DNA of 64,000 bases, taken from Mucilaginibacter_A sp965201005. Its GTDB lineage: Bacteria; Bacteroidota; Bacteroidia; Sphingobacteriales; Sphingobacteriaceae. Below, in pieces: positions 35,989 to 44,707 of the stretch (its first letter is position 1; each line of letters begins with the position of its first letter). A program made the position numbers and the translations under genes. The notes beneath the pieces were generated by a model. That model was given only the letters and a program-made list of their open reading frames with translations, was not told where the DNA came from and did not search any database. The stretch covers positions 1,178,001 to 1,242,000 of the forward strand of contig NZ_OZ241747.1 of assembly GCF_965201005.1 (NCBI RefSeq), written 5' to 3'.

Positions 35989-36587
35989 TGCTGAAAATCG
36001 GTATCACAGGCAATATTGGCAGCGGAAAATCCATCATTTCCAAAGTTTTTGAACTATTGGACGTTCCCGTTTTTTATGCCGATTTCCATGCTAAAAAAGT
36101 AATGACGGAGGATGCAGTTTTGGTAGTCGAAATCCGAAAAAAATTTGGTGCCGAAGCTTATTTTGCAGACGGAAGTTTGAACCGAAAATATATTTCAGGC
36201 ATCGTTTTTAATAATGAAGCCGAACTGCAGCAATTAAATGCGCTGGTACATCCGGCCGTTTTCCGAGCTTTTGATATTTGGGCCGAACAATATCCGCATA
36301 AAATATATGTGCTAAAAGAAGCAGCCTTATTGTTTGAAAGCGGTTCAAACCAACAATGTGACCGTACAATTGTGGTTTCGGCCACGCTGGAGGAACGTGT
36401 GCGGCGGGTGATGCAGCGCGATAGTTTGAGCGAAGAAGAAGTTCTCCGTAGGGAAAAAAAGCAGATGCCGCAAGCCGAAAAAGAAGGCAAAGCTGATTTT
36501 ATCATCCAAAACAATGGCGATAGGTTGGTGATTCCGCAGGTTTTAAAAATACACCAACAACTGCTGGAACTGACCGAAAATATATGA
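35988..36587 (+). CDS. coaE: Dephospho-CoA kinase
   Basis: A 199-residue P-loop kinase catalysing the last step of coenzyme A synthesis. The P-loop GNIGSGKS is at 8-15, the conserved DVPVFYADFHAK segment follows, and lid residues are in RVRRVMQRDSLSEEEVLRRE. Length is normal. It overlaps both neighbours (one base upstream, four bases downstream, ATGA), so the three genes are translated as a coupled unit. The VLKEAA codons contain an imperfect repeat word. Confidence 0.95.
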   Translation: MLKIGITGNIGSGKSIISKVFELLDVPVFYADFHAKKVMTEDAVLVVEIRKKFGAEAYFADGSLNRKYISGIVFNNEAELQQLNALVHPAVFRAFDIWAEQYPHKIYVLKEAALLFESGSNQQCDRTIVVSATLEERVRRVMQRDSLSEEEVLRREKKQMPQAEKEGKADFIIQNNGDRLVIPQVLKIHQQLLELTENI

Positions 36588-37522
36588 TCCAGGAATATTT
36601 TTTAGAACTGACGGTCAGCGGATTGTATTGTGCCGCAGGCGATTTTTACTTGGATCCGCAGAAACCGGTGCAAACGGCAGTTGTTTCTCATGCGCACGCG
36701 GATCATGCCGTTGGCGGCCATCAGCAGGTTTTTGCAACAGGGGCAACGCTGGCTTTGATGGATTTGCGCTATGGAAAAAACGCCGGAAAAATTAAAAATA
36801 CGCTTACTTATCACGAAAAAACATCGATAAAAGAAGTATCGGTCACGCTGATTCCGGCCGGGCATATTTTGGGTTCTGCACAAGTTTTGATGGAATATAA
36901 AGGTGTAAAATATTTGTACACCGGTGATTTTAAACTACAGCCTGATGCAACGTGTGAGTTGCTTGAATGGGAGGAAGCTGATGTTTTGATCACGGAAACG
37001 ACGTTTGCCAACCCAAATATCAAACATCCCGATCAGGTTTCGGAAATTGAAAAACTCAACCAAAACCCTCAAAATATATTGCTTGGCGCGTATGCATTGG
37101 GCAAAAGCCAGCGGTTAATTAAGCTGATCAACCAGTTTTGTCCGCAGAAAAAAATCCTGGTTCACCGCAACATCGAACCGATCAACCGGATTTATGAAAA
37201 GTTTGGTTTTTTATTCGGCGGATATAAATTATACGATCGGAAATTCATGAAAAACCAGCAAAATTTTATCTATCTGGTGCCGCCGTTTACTTTCAACAGT
37301 TATATCCGGGCAACGGGTTTGCGGCGGATATTTGCATCCGGCTGGAAAAACTTGCAAACCAACGTACAGGATTCGCTATATATTTCCGACCACGCCGATT
37401 GGGAGGATATTTTGCTGCTGATTGATAAAGTTAAGCCTTCACAAATCTGGACTTTGCATGGAAACGGTATGCATCTGCAACAGTATTTTAAGGGGAAATT
37501 GCGTGTTAAAATTTTAAATTAA
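36584..37522 (+). CDS. MBL-fold exonuclease-like protein (ligase/Lhr-associated type)
   Basis: A 312-residue metallo-beta-lactamase-fold protein. The metal site is HAHADH (36-41), with further ligands in PAGHILGSAQ and YTGDFKL. The KSQRLIKLI and IASGWKN-type segments after the MBL core match beta-CASP-like exonucleases found beside DNA ligase/Lhr helicase genes; neither partner is adjacent here. A repair or RNA-processing nuclease is likely but not proven. It overlaps coaE by four bases. A TC-type repeat word lies in the codons for SIKEVS. Confidence 0.8.
   Translation: MIQEYFLELTVSGLYCAAGDFYLDPQKPVQTAVVSHAHADHAVGGHQQVFATGATLALMDLRYGKNAGKIKNTLTYHEKTSIKEVSVTLIPAGHILGSAQVLMEYKGVKYLYTGDFKLQPDATCELLEWEEADVLITETTFANPNIKHPDQVSEIEKLNQNPQNILLGAYALGKSQRLIKLINQFCPQKKILVHRNIEPINRIYEKFGFLFGGYKLYDRKFMKNQQNFIYLVPPFTFNSYIRATGLRRIFASGWKNLQTNVQDSLYISDHADWEDILLLIDKVKPSQIWTLHGNGMHLQQYFKGKLRVKILN
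36825..36839 (-). repeat. Intragenic repeat word, TC type
   Basis: CGATAAAAGAAGTAT, read on the plus strand by the exonuclease-like gene as S-I-K-E-V-S. Confidence 0.82.
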
Positions 37523-37690
37523 ATGGAATTAGAGAAGCAGGATTTTTACATAGACGAGAACGGTAATACTGTTTTTACGGCATATTTTCATGTGAAGAGA
37601 GGTTATTGCTGTAAAAACAAATGCCGGCATTGCCCCTGGAACTTTGGCCGCGAGAAACAAAACAGCTCAGCAGAAAATAAATTATCATAA
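37523..37690 (+). CDS. Small Cys-rich protein, DUF5522 family
   Basis: A 55-residue protein whose ATG follows directly on the stop of the exonuclease-like gene. It reads QDFYIDENGNTVFTAYFHVK then RGYCCKNKCRHCPWNF. The RGYCCxxxCRHCPW cluster of four or five Cys is the DUF5522 signature and probably binds a metal; function is unknown. Codons for N-T-V-F-T-A are a GT-type repeat word (37566). Its 3' end precedes the MarR gene, so the three genes look like one operon. Confidence 0.82.
   Translation: MELEKQDFYIDENGNTVFTAYFHVKRGYCCKNKCRHCPWNFGREKQNSSAENKLS
37566..37583 (+). repeat. Intragenic repeat word, GT type
   Basis: ATACTGTTTTTACGGCAT inside the DUF5522 gene, followed by ATTTTC. Confidence 0.85.
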
Positions 37691-37715
37691 ATTTACGGCG
37701 TTAGCAGCACAAAGC

Positions 37716-38165
37716 ATGGAACTGGAAAAGGAAATTCAGAGTAACAAGTTTGAAGATAATTACCACAAAGCGGTGGTCAATATTTCTTACACTTACAGCT
37801 GGTTGAGCACAATTTTGCGGGAACGCTTGGAAAAACATCAGATTACGCACCAACAGTTTAATATTTTGCGGATTTTGCGCGGCCAGTTTCCAAATCCGGC
37901 AACCGTAAACCTGCTTAAAGAACGCATGATCGACAAGATGTGTGATGCTTCGCGGATTGTTGACCGGCTGGTGCAAAAAGAACTGGTTACGCGCTGCACC
38001 AACACTAAAGACAGGCGTGCGGTGGATATCCGCATCAGTGATAAAGGTTTGGAAGTTTTAGCCCAAATTGACCAGGAATTGAAGATGTGCGACCTTTTAA
38101 AAGATAGTATTACCGAAGAAGAAGCCGCTGTTTTATGTAAATTACTGGATAAACTCCGCGGTTAA
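37716..38165 (+). CDS. MarR-family transcriptional regulator
   Basis: A 149-residue winged-helix protein from MELEKEIQSNKFEDNYHKAV. The recognition helix region is NLLKERMIDKMCDASRIVDRL and the wing is LVTRCTNTKDRRAVDIRISDKG, whose DRR is a family hallmark. The frame is open from TTG 37644, but that part overlaps DUF5522 and is not conserved. The ligand and targets are unknown; such proteins commonly repress nearby transport or stress genes. Confidence 0.9.
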   Translation: MELEKEIQSNKFEDNYHKAVVNISYTYSWLSTILRERLEKHQITHQQFNILRILRGQFPNPATVNLLKERMIDKMCDASRIVDRLVQKELVTRCTNTKDRRAVDIRISDKGLEVLAQIDQELKMCDLLKDSITEEEAAVLCKLLDKLRG

Positions 38166-38172
38166 AACCTGG

Positions 38173-38889
38173 TTAAGATTCTGCAAAAAAAGTAATTAAA
38201 GCAATGCCCGAACCGATTAAAACAGCTACCATTTTGCGTAAATTAAATTTATGATCTGAGCTGGATTCAAACAAAATGGTGGTAGAAATATGCAGGAAAA
38301 TACCAATTACGATGCCCATAATCCGCGAAAAATACTGTTTTAACCCGGCCAGATTGGTACTTAACAAATGGCTGGTGTAAAATCCGGCCGGCGTCATCAG
38401 CGAAAAAACAACCAGTAAAAACAGTATGCTTTTTTTAGGCAGATGATTTTGCATCAGCACACTGCCCAACGCAAACGCTGCCGGAACATGGTGCAGTGCA
38501 ATGCCAAAAACCAATTCCTGCTGATGGCCTTGTGCCAGCGGCATTCCTTCCAAAAATGCATGTAAACACAAACTGATCATAATCCCGGATGGGAACGCGG
38601 CTTCATGATTGTGTTGATTGTGGTGGATATGGCCATGTTCCACACCATCCGAAAACAGCTCCAGGATCAGTTGGAATAAAAATCCGGCCATGATGAAAAT
38701 GCCCACATAACGATCGCCGCTTTGATAAGCATCCGGGATTAAATGTAAAACGGTAATGGCAAACAGGTAAGCACCGCTGAAAGAAAGGATGAGCTTAAGG
38801 TTTTTGCCCATATCTTTTTTAAACAGAAAAATACTTGTCCCACCAAAAAAAGCACTAAAAAACAAGGGAAAAACGATCCAGTAGTTCAT
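38173..38889 (-). CDS. ZIP-family metal transporter
   Basis: A 238-residue protein with about eight membrane spans. It has a His-rich loop (GVEHGHIHHNQHNHEA) and the ZIP TM4/TM5 metal motifs SLCLHAFLEGMPLAQG and ALHHVPAAFALG. It should import zinc or another divalent metal across the inner membrane. It shares four bases with the upstream PAP2 gene, so the two are co-translated. A GT-type repeat word is at 38413-38427 within the coding region. Confidence 0.92.
   Translation of the reverse strand: MNYWIVFPLFFSAFFGGTSIFLFKKDMGKNLKLILSFSGAYLFAITVLHLIPDAYQSGDRYVGIFIMAGFLFQLILELFSDGVEHGHIHHNQHNHEAAFPSGIMISLCLHAFLEGMPLAQGHQQELVFGIALHHVPAAFALGSVLMQNHLPKKSILFLLVVFSLMTPAGFYTSHLLSTNLAGLKQYFSRIMGIVIGIFLHISTTILFESSSDHKFNLRKMVAVLIGSGIALITFFAES
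38413..38427 (-). repeat. Intragenic repeat word, GT type
   Basis: ATACTGTTTTTACTGG on the minus strand in the ZIP gene (S-I-L-F-L-L-V frame), followed by TTGTTTTTTCG. Confidence 0.8.
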
Positions 38890-39452
38890 GAAAATTTAAA
38901 GTATAAACGGTTGTAAACCAAGCCGTACAGCCAGCCGATCATACTGCCGAAAGCGGCACCGGCAAGCACATCTACAGGATAATGAACACCTACATAAACC
39001 TGTGCATAACAGATCAGCGCAGCCCAAAAAACTGCAAAAAACCAAATCCAACGCCAGTTTCGGCCAAAAGCAAAGCAGCAAAATATGGCAATGGCAAAAT
39101 GATCACTCGCATGTGCAGACGGGAAACTCAAACCTGTACCGCAGGGCACACGGTTGACAACAGTTGGCTCAACAGCCTGATCATTGCAGGGCCGTACTCT
39201 TTTTACGTAGGCTTTTATCACCCGGACACAAACAAAATCTGCAGTGCCAACACTGGCAGCCAGCAGGACAATCAGTAATACAGCAATTTTTTTATAGCGA
39301 TAAATACTGAAACCGATGATGAAAATATAAAGCGGAATCCAGGTTTTCGGGTTGCGGAGGATCGGCATCAGCACATCAAAAACCGGGTTTCCCCAATCAT
39401 GGTTAATCAGGTGAAACAAGTGCTGGTCAAATTGCATCCAGGGAAAAGTCAT
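38886..39452 (-). CDS. PAP2-family membrane phosphatase
   Basis: A 188-residue, roughly five-span phosphatase with KAYVKRVRPCND, FPSAHASDHFAIAI and QVYVGVHYPVDVLAG, the three PAP2 catalytic motifs. The second has Ala-His in place of the usual Gly-His. Likely substrates are undecaprenyl pyrophosphate or other lipid phosphates in the envelope. It is the first gene of a two-gene unit with the ZIP transporter. Confidence 0.92.
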   Translation of the reverse strand: MTFPWMQFDQHLFHLINHDWGNPVFDVLMPILRNPKTWIPLYIFIIGFSIYRYKKIAVLLIVLLAASVGTADFVCVRVIKAYVKRVRPCNDQAVEPTVVNRVPCGTGLSFPSAHASDHFAIAIFCCFAFGRNWRWIWFFAVFWAALICYAQVYVGVHYPVDVLAGAAFGSMIGWLYGLVYNRLYFKFS

Positions 39453-39602
39453 TACAAACCTGGTTTTAAATAAGTCATCAACCTTAAATCTGTCAGCAGT
39501 TTTTAAACAGTCGCGAATATAGCCATTAAGCCGTCAAACAACCGCAAACTATATAAAGCCTAAGTCAATTATTCGTATTTTCGCAATCTAAAACACACAT
39601 TC

Positions 39603-40994
39603 TTGACACTTATAAAATCGATTTCCGGCATCCGCGGCACCATTGGCGGGCAGGCCGGCCACGCGCTTACACCAACAGATATTGTAAAATTCACGGCTGC
39701 TTTTGGCAGTTGGGTCATCAAAAAAACAGGCATAAAAACAGTAGTGGTTGGCCGGGATGCGCGCATTTCCGGGCAGATGGTTTTGAACTTGGTTACCGGC
39801 ACGCTGCAAGGTTTGGGCATAGATGTGATTGATCTGGGCCTTTCTACCACGCCAACTGTTGAGATTGCTGTTCTGATGGAGCAGGCAGGCGGCGGCATTA
39901 TTATCACTGCCAGCCACAATCCAAAACAATGGAACGCATTGAAATTGTTAAGCCATAATGGCGAATTTATAAGTGAGGCAGATGGTGCCGAAGTGCTGGA
40001 ACTGGCCGAAAGCGGCGAAGTGGTTTTTGCAGAAGTAAGCCATTTGGGGAAACTGATTTCGGATGGTTCTTATCTGCAAAAACACATCGGACTAATTTTA
40101 GCATTGCCTTTGGTTGATACAGAAGCTATTAAAAATGCCAATTTTAAAATTGTGTTGGACGCTGTAAATTCTTCCGGCGGCATTTATGTCCCGGCTTTGT
40201 TGAAGGCTTTAGGCGTAGAAGTAATTTATGAATTATTTTGCGAACCTGATGGGGACTTTCAACATAATCCGGAACCTTTACCCGAAAATTTAACGGCCTT
40301 ATCAAAAGAAGTGCTGGCAAAAAATGCAGATTTGGGCATTGCGGTCGATCCTGACGTGGACCGTTTGTGTTTTATTGCCGAAGACGGAAATGTTTTTGGT
40401 GAAGAATATACGCTGGTTGCCGTGGCAGATTATGTGCTGAAAAATACGACCGGCAATACGGTTTCCAATCTATCCTCTACGCGGGCTTTGCGCGATGTGA
40501 CTGAAAAAGCCGGAGCCGAATATTTTGCGTCGGCAGTAGGAGAGGTAAATGTAGTGAACAAAATGAAGGAAGTTGACGCTGTGATTGGTGGCGAAGGCAA
40601 TGGCGGTGTAATTTATCCTGAGCTGCATTATGGCCGCGATGCGCTGGTTGGCATTGCGCTGTTTTTAACGCATCTGGCCAAGTTTGGCCGCTCGGTTTCG
40701 GTTCTGCGGAGCACTTATCCAAGCTACTACATCTCCAAAAATAAAATAACGCTTACACCGGAAATGGATATCAAAGGCTTGCTGGAGAGTGTAAAAGAGA
40801 AATATCAGCGGCAGCCGCACACTACAATTGATGGTTTAAAAATCGAGTTTGGAAATGATTGGGTGCACCTGCGTAGTTCAAACACGGAGCCGATCATCCG
40901 GATTTATTCTGAAGGAAATTCAGAACAGGTTGCCAACAGCCTGGCCAATAAAATGATTGCCGATATTAAAGAAATCCTGCAATTGCAAAACTGA
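39603..40994 (+). CDS. glmM: Phosphoglucosamine mutase
   Basis: A 463-residue alpha-D-phosphohexomutase. The phosphoserine loop is ITASHNPKQWNALK (Ser104), the metal loop is VDPDVDRL, and the sugar-binding GGEGNGGVIYPELHYGRDAL and phosphate-binding RSSNTEPIIRIYSE loops follow. GlmM converts glucosamine 6-phosphate to glucosamine 1-phosphate for peptidoglycan and LPS. Phosphomannomutase is the alternative; the HNP-QWNALK form favours the GlmM-like group common in Bacteroidota. The start is TTG 39603, since the conserved SISGIRGTIGG begins at residue 6. Confidence 0.9.
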   Translation: MTLIKSISGIRGTIGGQAGHALTPTDIVKFTAAFGSWVIKKTGIKTVVVGRDARISGQMVLNLVTGTLQGLGIDVIDLGLSTTPTVEIAVLMEQAGGGIIITASHNPKQWNALKLLSHNGEFISEADGAEVLELAESGEVVFAEVSHLGKLISDGSYLQKHIGLILALPLVDTEAIKNANFKIVLDAVNSSGGIYVPALLKALGVEVIYELFCEPDGDFQHNPEPLPENLTALSKEVLAKNADLGIAVDPDVDRLCFIAEDGNVFGEEYTLVAVADYVLKNTTGNTVSNLSSTRALRDVTEKAGAEYFASAVGEVNVVNKMKEVDAVIGGEGNGGVIYPELHYGRDALVGIALFLTHLAKFGRSVSVLRSTYPSYYISKNKITLTPEMDIKGLLESVKEKYQRQPHTTIDGLKIEFGNDWVHLRSSNTEPIIRIYSEGNSEQVANSLANKMIADIKEILQLQN

Positions 40995-41010
40995 TACTGT
41001 TTTTACCACC
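40994..41010 (+). repeat. Repeat word, GT type, at a stop codon
   Basis: ATACTGTTTTTACCACC begins on the last base of the glmM TGA and is followed by TAAATTTTACC. It fills the gap to the desulfurase gene. Confidence 0.87.
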
Positions 41011-41028
41011 TAAATTTTACCAAATAAT

Positions 41029-42171
41029 ATGCGTGTTTACTTAGATAATGCCGCAACAACGCCCATAGATCCGGACGTTTTAAAAGAAGTTTATACGGTG
41101 ATGGAAACCTGCTACGGCAATCCGTCGTCCATACATGCTTTTGGCCGGGAAGCACGCACGGTTGTAGAAAAAGCCCGCCGGACGATTGCTTCACTTCTGC
41201 ACGCTTCGCCATCAGAAATTTTTTTTACTTCGGGCGGCACAGAAGCCGATAACATGGCCATCAGTTGCGCCATCCATGATCTTGGTATTACGCACGCCAT
41301 CACTACAGAAATTGAGCATCATGCCGTTTTGCATACGTTAAAAGCGTTGGAAAAATCAGGCGCGGTTAAACTGAGTTTTGTTGAAGTGGACCAACGCGGC
41401 AACATCAACCTGAACCAGTTAGAACAATTACTGCAGGAAAACGGGCGCAGTTTTGTTTCGCTGATGCACGCCAATAACGAAATTGGTACGATAACCGATA
41501 TTGAAAAAGCAGGTGATTTGTGTGAACAATACAATGCTGTTTTTCATTGTGACACGGTGCAAACGATGGGTCATTTTCCGCATGATGTAACCAAACTGAA
41601 AGTGCATTTTTTGGTTGGCGCGGCGCATAAACTGCACGGGCCAAAAGGTATCGGTTTTATTTACATCAATCATCGCATCAAAATAAAACCGCTGATCCAC
41701 GGCGGTTCGCAAGAGCGGAACATGCGCGGCGGCACCGAAAACGTATATGGTATTGTTGGTTTTGCCAAAGCTTTGCAACTGGCTTATGCGGAAATGGAAA
41801 TCCACCGAAAGCACATTCAGGATTTGAAAAGCGATATGATGCAGCAGTTAATCGACGGCATTCCGGGCGTTGGGTTTAACGGGGAAACCGATGCTGAAAA
41901 AAGTTTGTACACTGTTTTAAACGTTTCTTTTCCGGAGATGGAAATGGGCGATATGCTGCTTTTTAGTTTGGATATTGCCGGGATTTCGGCTTCCGGTGGG
42001 AGTGCCTGCAGTTCGGGAACGGATATTGGTTCGCATGTTTTGACCGGGATTGGGGCAAATCCAAACCGGCCGGCCATTCGTTTTTCATTTTCAAAATTCA
42101 ATACAAAAGAAGAAGTGGACTATACGGTTACCAAGCTGAAAGAAATTTGCCTGGCGAAAGTGCAGGCATAG
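41029..42171 (+). CDS. Cysteine desulfurase (IscS/NifS family)
   Basis: A 380-residue PLP enzyme that removes sulfur from cysteine as a protein persulfide for Fe-S clusters and thio-cofactors. It has the start YLDNAATTP, PLP lysine 201 in AAHKLHGPKG and catalytic Cys326 in SGGSACSSGT. The loop length around the Cys fits the group I (NifS/IscS) type. No isc or suf genes are adjacent, so partner scaffolds must lie elsewhere. It starts 35 bp after glmM with a repeat word between. Confidence 0.93.
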   Translation: MRVYLDNAATTPIDPDVLKEVYTVMETCYGNPSSIHAFGREARTVVEKARRTIASLLHASPSEIFFTSGGTEADNMAISCAIHDLGITHAITTEIEHHAVLHTLKALEKSGAVKLSFVEVDQRGNINLNQLEQLLQENGRSFVSLMHANNEIGTITDIEKAGDLCEQYNAVFHCDTVQTMGHFPHDVTKLKVHFLVGAAHKLHGPKGIGFIYINHRIKIKPLIHGGSQERNMRGGTENVYGIVGFAKALQLAYAEMEIHRKHIQDLKSDMMQQLIDGIPGVGFNGETDAEKSLYTVLNVSFPEMEMGDMLLFSLDIAGISASGGSACSSGTDIGSHVLTGIGANPNRPAIRFSFSKFNTKEEVDYTVTKLKEICLAKVQA

Positions 42172-42187
42172 TTTTTTATGCTGCCGG

Positions 42188-42210
42188 ATGCTGTTTTTAT
42201 CGATATAAAT
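42188..42210 (+). repeat. Repeat word, GT type
   Basis: ATGCTGTTTTTATCGATA followed by TAAATTTG, 16 bp past the desulfurase stop. Confidence 0.85.
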
Positions 42211-42293
42211 TTGTCAACTTTTTTTTATTTGCAAAAAACAATGAGTCAAATTAATGCGTTTCCGTACTAACACTAACGTTAAATTTCAAACTT

Positions 42294-42689
42294 ATGACAC
42301 TCACCCATGCCAGCACTTTAAATGATCAGGAAGATTGTTTAGACGCCAAAGATCATACTTTCGCCAACCAAACCATAAATGACATTTTTGCTTCGCCCAA
42401 AAATGCAGTTTCGGAAGATGACGATGATGACGATGATATTGATGCAACCGTTCCTGACCCGGATGAAGACGACCTTTATGACGAGGACGACGATACTTTT
42501 CCGGATGCAGATGAATTGGATAAAATTGACGACGATGATGATGCGGATGTGATCGACAGCGATGATCTGCAGGATGATGACGACAAAGGAAGCACCACTT
42601 CCGGTATGGGTTCATCGTCTTTTGCGGACCGCCCGACAGGCCGTACCACAGGCCGCATGACCGATCATGAGCCGGGATCAGGCCAATAA
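42294..42689 (+). CDS. Highly acidic Asp-rich protein of unknown function
   Basis: A 131-residue protein whose middle (about 40-105) is nearly all Asp and Glu in runs such as EDDDDDDDIDAT and DLYDEDDDTFPDADELD. A Ser/Thr/Gly-rich tail ends RTTGRMTDHEPGSGQ. No signal peptide or membrane segment. It is probably disordered; calcium binding or a charge-mimic role is possible but nothing supports either. It stands alone with a good terminator. The reverse strand is also open, but codon pattern and terminator favour this strand. Confidence 0.7.
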   Translation: MTLTHASTLNDQEDCLDAKDHTFANQTINDIFASPKNAVSEDDDDDDDIDATVPDPDEDDLYDEDDDTFPDADELDKIDDDDDADVIDSDDLQDDDDKGSTTSGMGSSSFADRPTGRTTGRMTDHEPGSGQ

Positions 42690-42705
42690 CCAAAATCGTT
42701 TTCAC

Positions 42706-42741
42706 CCAAAAAGGGATGCTAAAAACAGTATCCCTTTTTTT
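42706..42741 (+). terminator. Terminator containing a repeat word (GT type, minus)
   Basis: AAAAAGGGAT and ATCCCTTTTTTT pair around GCTAAAAACAGT; the loop and inner stem (42718-42731) are an ATACTGTTTTTAGC word. Confidence 0.85.
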
Positions 42742-42754
42742 ATATTGAAATTTT

Positions 42755-42909
42755 TATAGCCTGTTTCAAGTTTGTTTAATCTGTTTTAGATACTTCTTTT
42801 ATCACCTAAAAAATGGCATTTTTTTTATTTTAAAATTGATGCGGACACCAAATTTTATAGGGTAAAAGAAGCATCACATTTTTCTGATATAAACCTTGAA
42901 CAGGTTATA
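42755..42909. mobile_element. MITE-like element with repeat-word hairpin (TC type)
   Basis: Outer imperfect inverted repeats TATAGCCTGTTTCAAGTTT (left) and AAACCTTGAACAGGTTATA (right) enclose the hairpin 42790-42874 (ATACTTCTTTTATCACC / GGGTAAAAGAAGCAT). TA dinucleotides lie at both borders. No coding capacity. Confidence 0.75.
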
Positions 42910-42915
42910 ATTTAA

Positions 42916-44544
42916 TTAAGCCATCGCGTACATTTCTTCCTGTTGTTTTTTAACGGCATCGCTGTTGATAAATTCATCGTAGCCCATTAATTTGTCAATC
43001 ATTCCGCCGGGCGTTAATTCTACAATGCGGTTGGCAACGGTTTGCGTTAATTCATGGTCGCGTGAAGTGAACAAAACGGTTCCCCGGAAATCTTTCATGC
43101 CATTGTTCAAAGCCGTTATCGATTCCAGGTCTAAGTGATTGGTCGGTTCATCAAACAGCAAAACATTGGCGTGCTGCAACATCATCCGTGAAAACATACA
43201 ACGCATTTTTTCGCCACCGGAAAGCACGGTTGATTTTTTTAGCACTTCCTCACCCGAAAACAGCATCCTGCCCAAAAAACCACGGATAAACTGATCGTCT
43301 TTTTCGCCTTCCGAATAATCGCGCAGCCAATCAATCAGGTTTTCATCTTTTCCTTTAAAATAATCCTGGTTATCAATCGGTATATCTGCCGTTTTAATGG
43401 TAATCCCCCACTTAAAACTACCGGAATAATCGGTATCACGACCGGTTAAAATATCGTAAAAAGCCGAAGTTGCCAGGCTGTTTTGAGAAAGTACGGCAAT
43501 TTTATCACCTTTGTTCACCATTAAATTCAGGCCAGAAAACAGCACTTCGCCATGCAAAGTTTTGCCCAGGTTTTCAATCTGCAGGATTTGATCGCCTGCT
43601 TCCCTGCCCAGATTATTGAACAAAATAGCCGGATATTTTCGGTTGGAAGGTTTAATCTCGTCCAGATTAATCTTGTCCAGAGCTTTTTTACGGCTGGTTG
43701 CCTGCTTGGATTTGGAAGCATTTGCACTGAAACGCCGAATAAATTCCTGCAGTTCTTTCACGCGGTCTTCCGTCTTTTTGTTCTGATCAGAACGTTGTTT
43801 CAATGCCAGCTGACTGGATTCGTACCAGAACGAATAATTACCGGTGTAAATCGTCATTTTTGCAAAATCAATATCCACAATGTGCGTACAAACGGTATCC
43901 AGAAAGTGCCTGTCATGCGAAACCACCAAAACAATCGCTTCATAACTTGCCAAAAAATCTTCCAGCCAGGCTATTGTATTGATGTCCAGATCGTTGGTCG
44001 GCTCATCCAGCAGCAAAATATCCGGATTGCCAAACAACGCCTGTGCCAACAAAACGCGTACTTTCTGGTTTCCGTCCAGTTCTTTCAGCTGTTTATAATG
44101 CAAATCTTCTTTAATGCCCAAGTTGCTCAGCAAAGTGGCGGCGTTACTTTCAGCGTTCCAGCCATCCATTTCGGCAAACAAATTTTCCAGTTCGCCGGCA
44201 CGTTCGCCATCTTTATCGGTAAAATCTTCTTTTAAGTAAATGGCATCTTTTTCCTTCATCACGGCATACATTTCCTGGTGGCCGATCAGCACGGTTTCAA
44301 TCACCGAAAATTCATCAAACTCATAGTGATTTTGCTTAAGTACGGCCATCCGCTCGCCCGGCGAAAAACCAACTGTTCCGCTGGTCGGATCGATCTCTTT
44401 AGATAAAATTTTTAAAAAAGTAGATTTTCCCGCGCCGTTTGCACCGATGATGCCGTAGCAGTTGCCCTGCGTAAATTTGAGGTTGACATCTTCAAAAAGC
44501 GTGCGTTTGCCGTAACGAAGCGAGAGGTTGGATACCGTTATCAT
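42916..44544 (-). CDS. ABC-F family ATPase (translation-associated, YbiT-like)
   Basis: A 542-residue soluble protein with two ABC domains and a linker. The first Walker A is GANGAGKST (34-42) with LLLDEPTNDLD; the first signature is degenerate (LDGNQKVR). The second domain has LSGGEKMR and LLFDEPTNHLDLES. ABC-F proteins act on the ribosomal E site. Overall order and the IIDKLMGYDEF C-terminus resemble the YbiT group; it lacks the long linker of antibiotic-resistance types. ATG 44544 is preferred to 44565, since ITVSNLSLRYG follows at once. Confidence 0.92.
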   Translation of the reverse strand: MITVSNLSLRYGKRTLFEDVNLKFTQGNCYGIIGANGAGKSTFLKILSKEIDPTSGTVGFSPGERMAVLKQNHYEFDEFSVIETVLIGHQEMYAVMKEKDAIYLKEDFTDKDGERAGELENLFAEMDGWNAESNAATLLSNLGIKEDLHYKQLKELDGNQKVRVLLAQALFGNPDILLLDEPTNDLDINTIAWLEDFLASYEAIVLVVSHDRHFLDTVCTHIVDIDFAKMTIYTGNYSFWYESSQLALKQRSDQNKKTEDRVKELQEFIRRFSANASKSKQATSRKKALDKINLDEIKPSNRKYPAILFNNLGREAGDQILQIENLGKTLHGEVLFSGLNLMVNKGDKIAVLSQNSLATSAFYDILTGRDTDYSGSFKWGITIKTADIPIDNQDYFKGKDENLIDWLRDYSEGEKDDQFIRGFLGRMLFSGEEVLKKSTVLSGGEKMRCMFSRMMLQHANVLLFDEPTNHLDLESITALNNGMKDFRGTVLFTSRDHELTQTVANRIVELTPGGMIDKLMGYDEFINSDAVKKQQEEMYAMA

Positions 44545-44622
44545 ATTGTACTGATTTTGCTGCAAAGATACGGCTTATCAGCCTGAAAATTGAACTCAAA
44601 TTAGGTTTTTTGATGAAGATTG

Positions 44623-44707
44623 ATGCTGTTTTTACCGGTCAAAATTTGGGCTGTGCAACCATCCCAAAATTTTATCTTTGCCAAAATTTACCCGATAAAA
44701 ACAGTAT
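44623..44707. repeat. Hairpin element with GT-type repeat words at both ends
   Basis: ATGCTGTTTTTACCGGTC and CCCGATAAAAACAGTAT, with inner AAAATTTGG / CCAAAATTT arms, make a hairpin. The right word runs into the ATG of the DMT transporter. It is the only paired copy of the GT type in the window. Confidence 0.85.

Noticed and set aside
42301..42705. 134-codon minus-strand frame opposite the Asp-rich protein
   Set aside because: The His/Arg-rich sequence is just the reverse complement of Asp codons, and the downstream terminator suits the plus-strand gene.
43552..44235. 227-codon plus-strand frame inside the ABC-F gene
   Set aside because: It is antisense to a clear ABC-F reading frame with intact motifs; its composition is that of a shadow frame.
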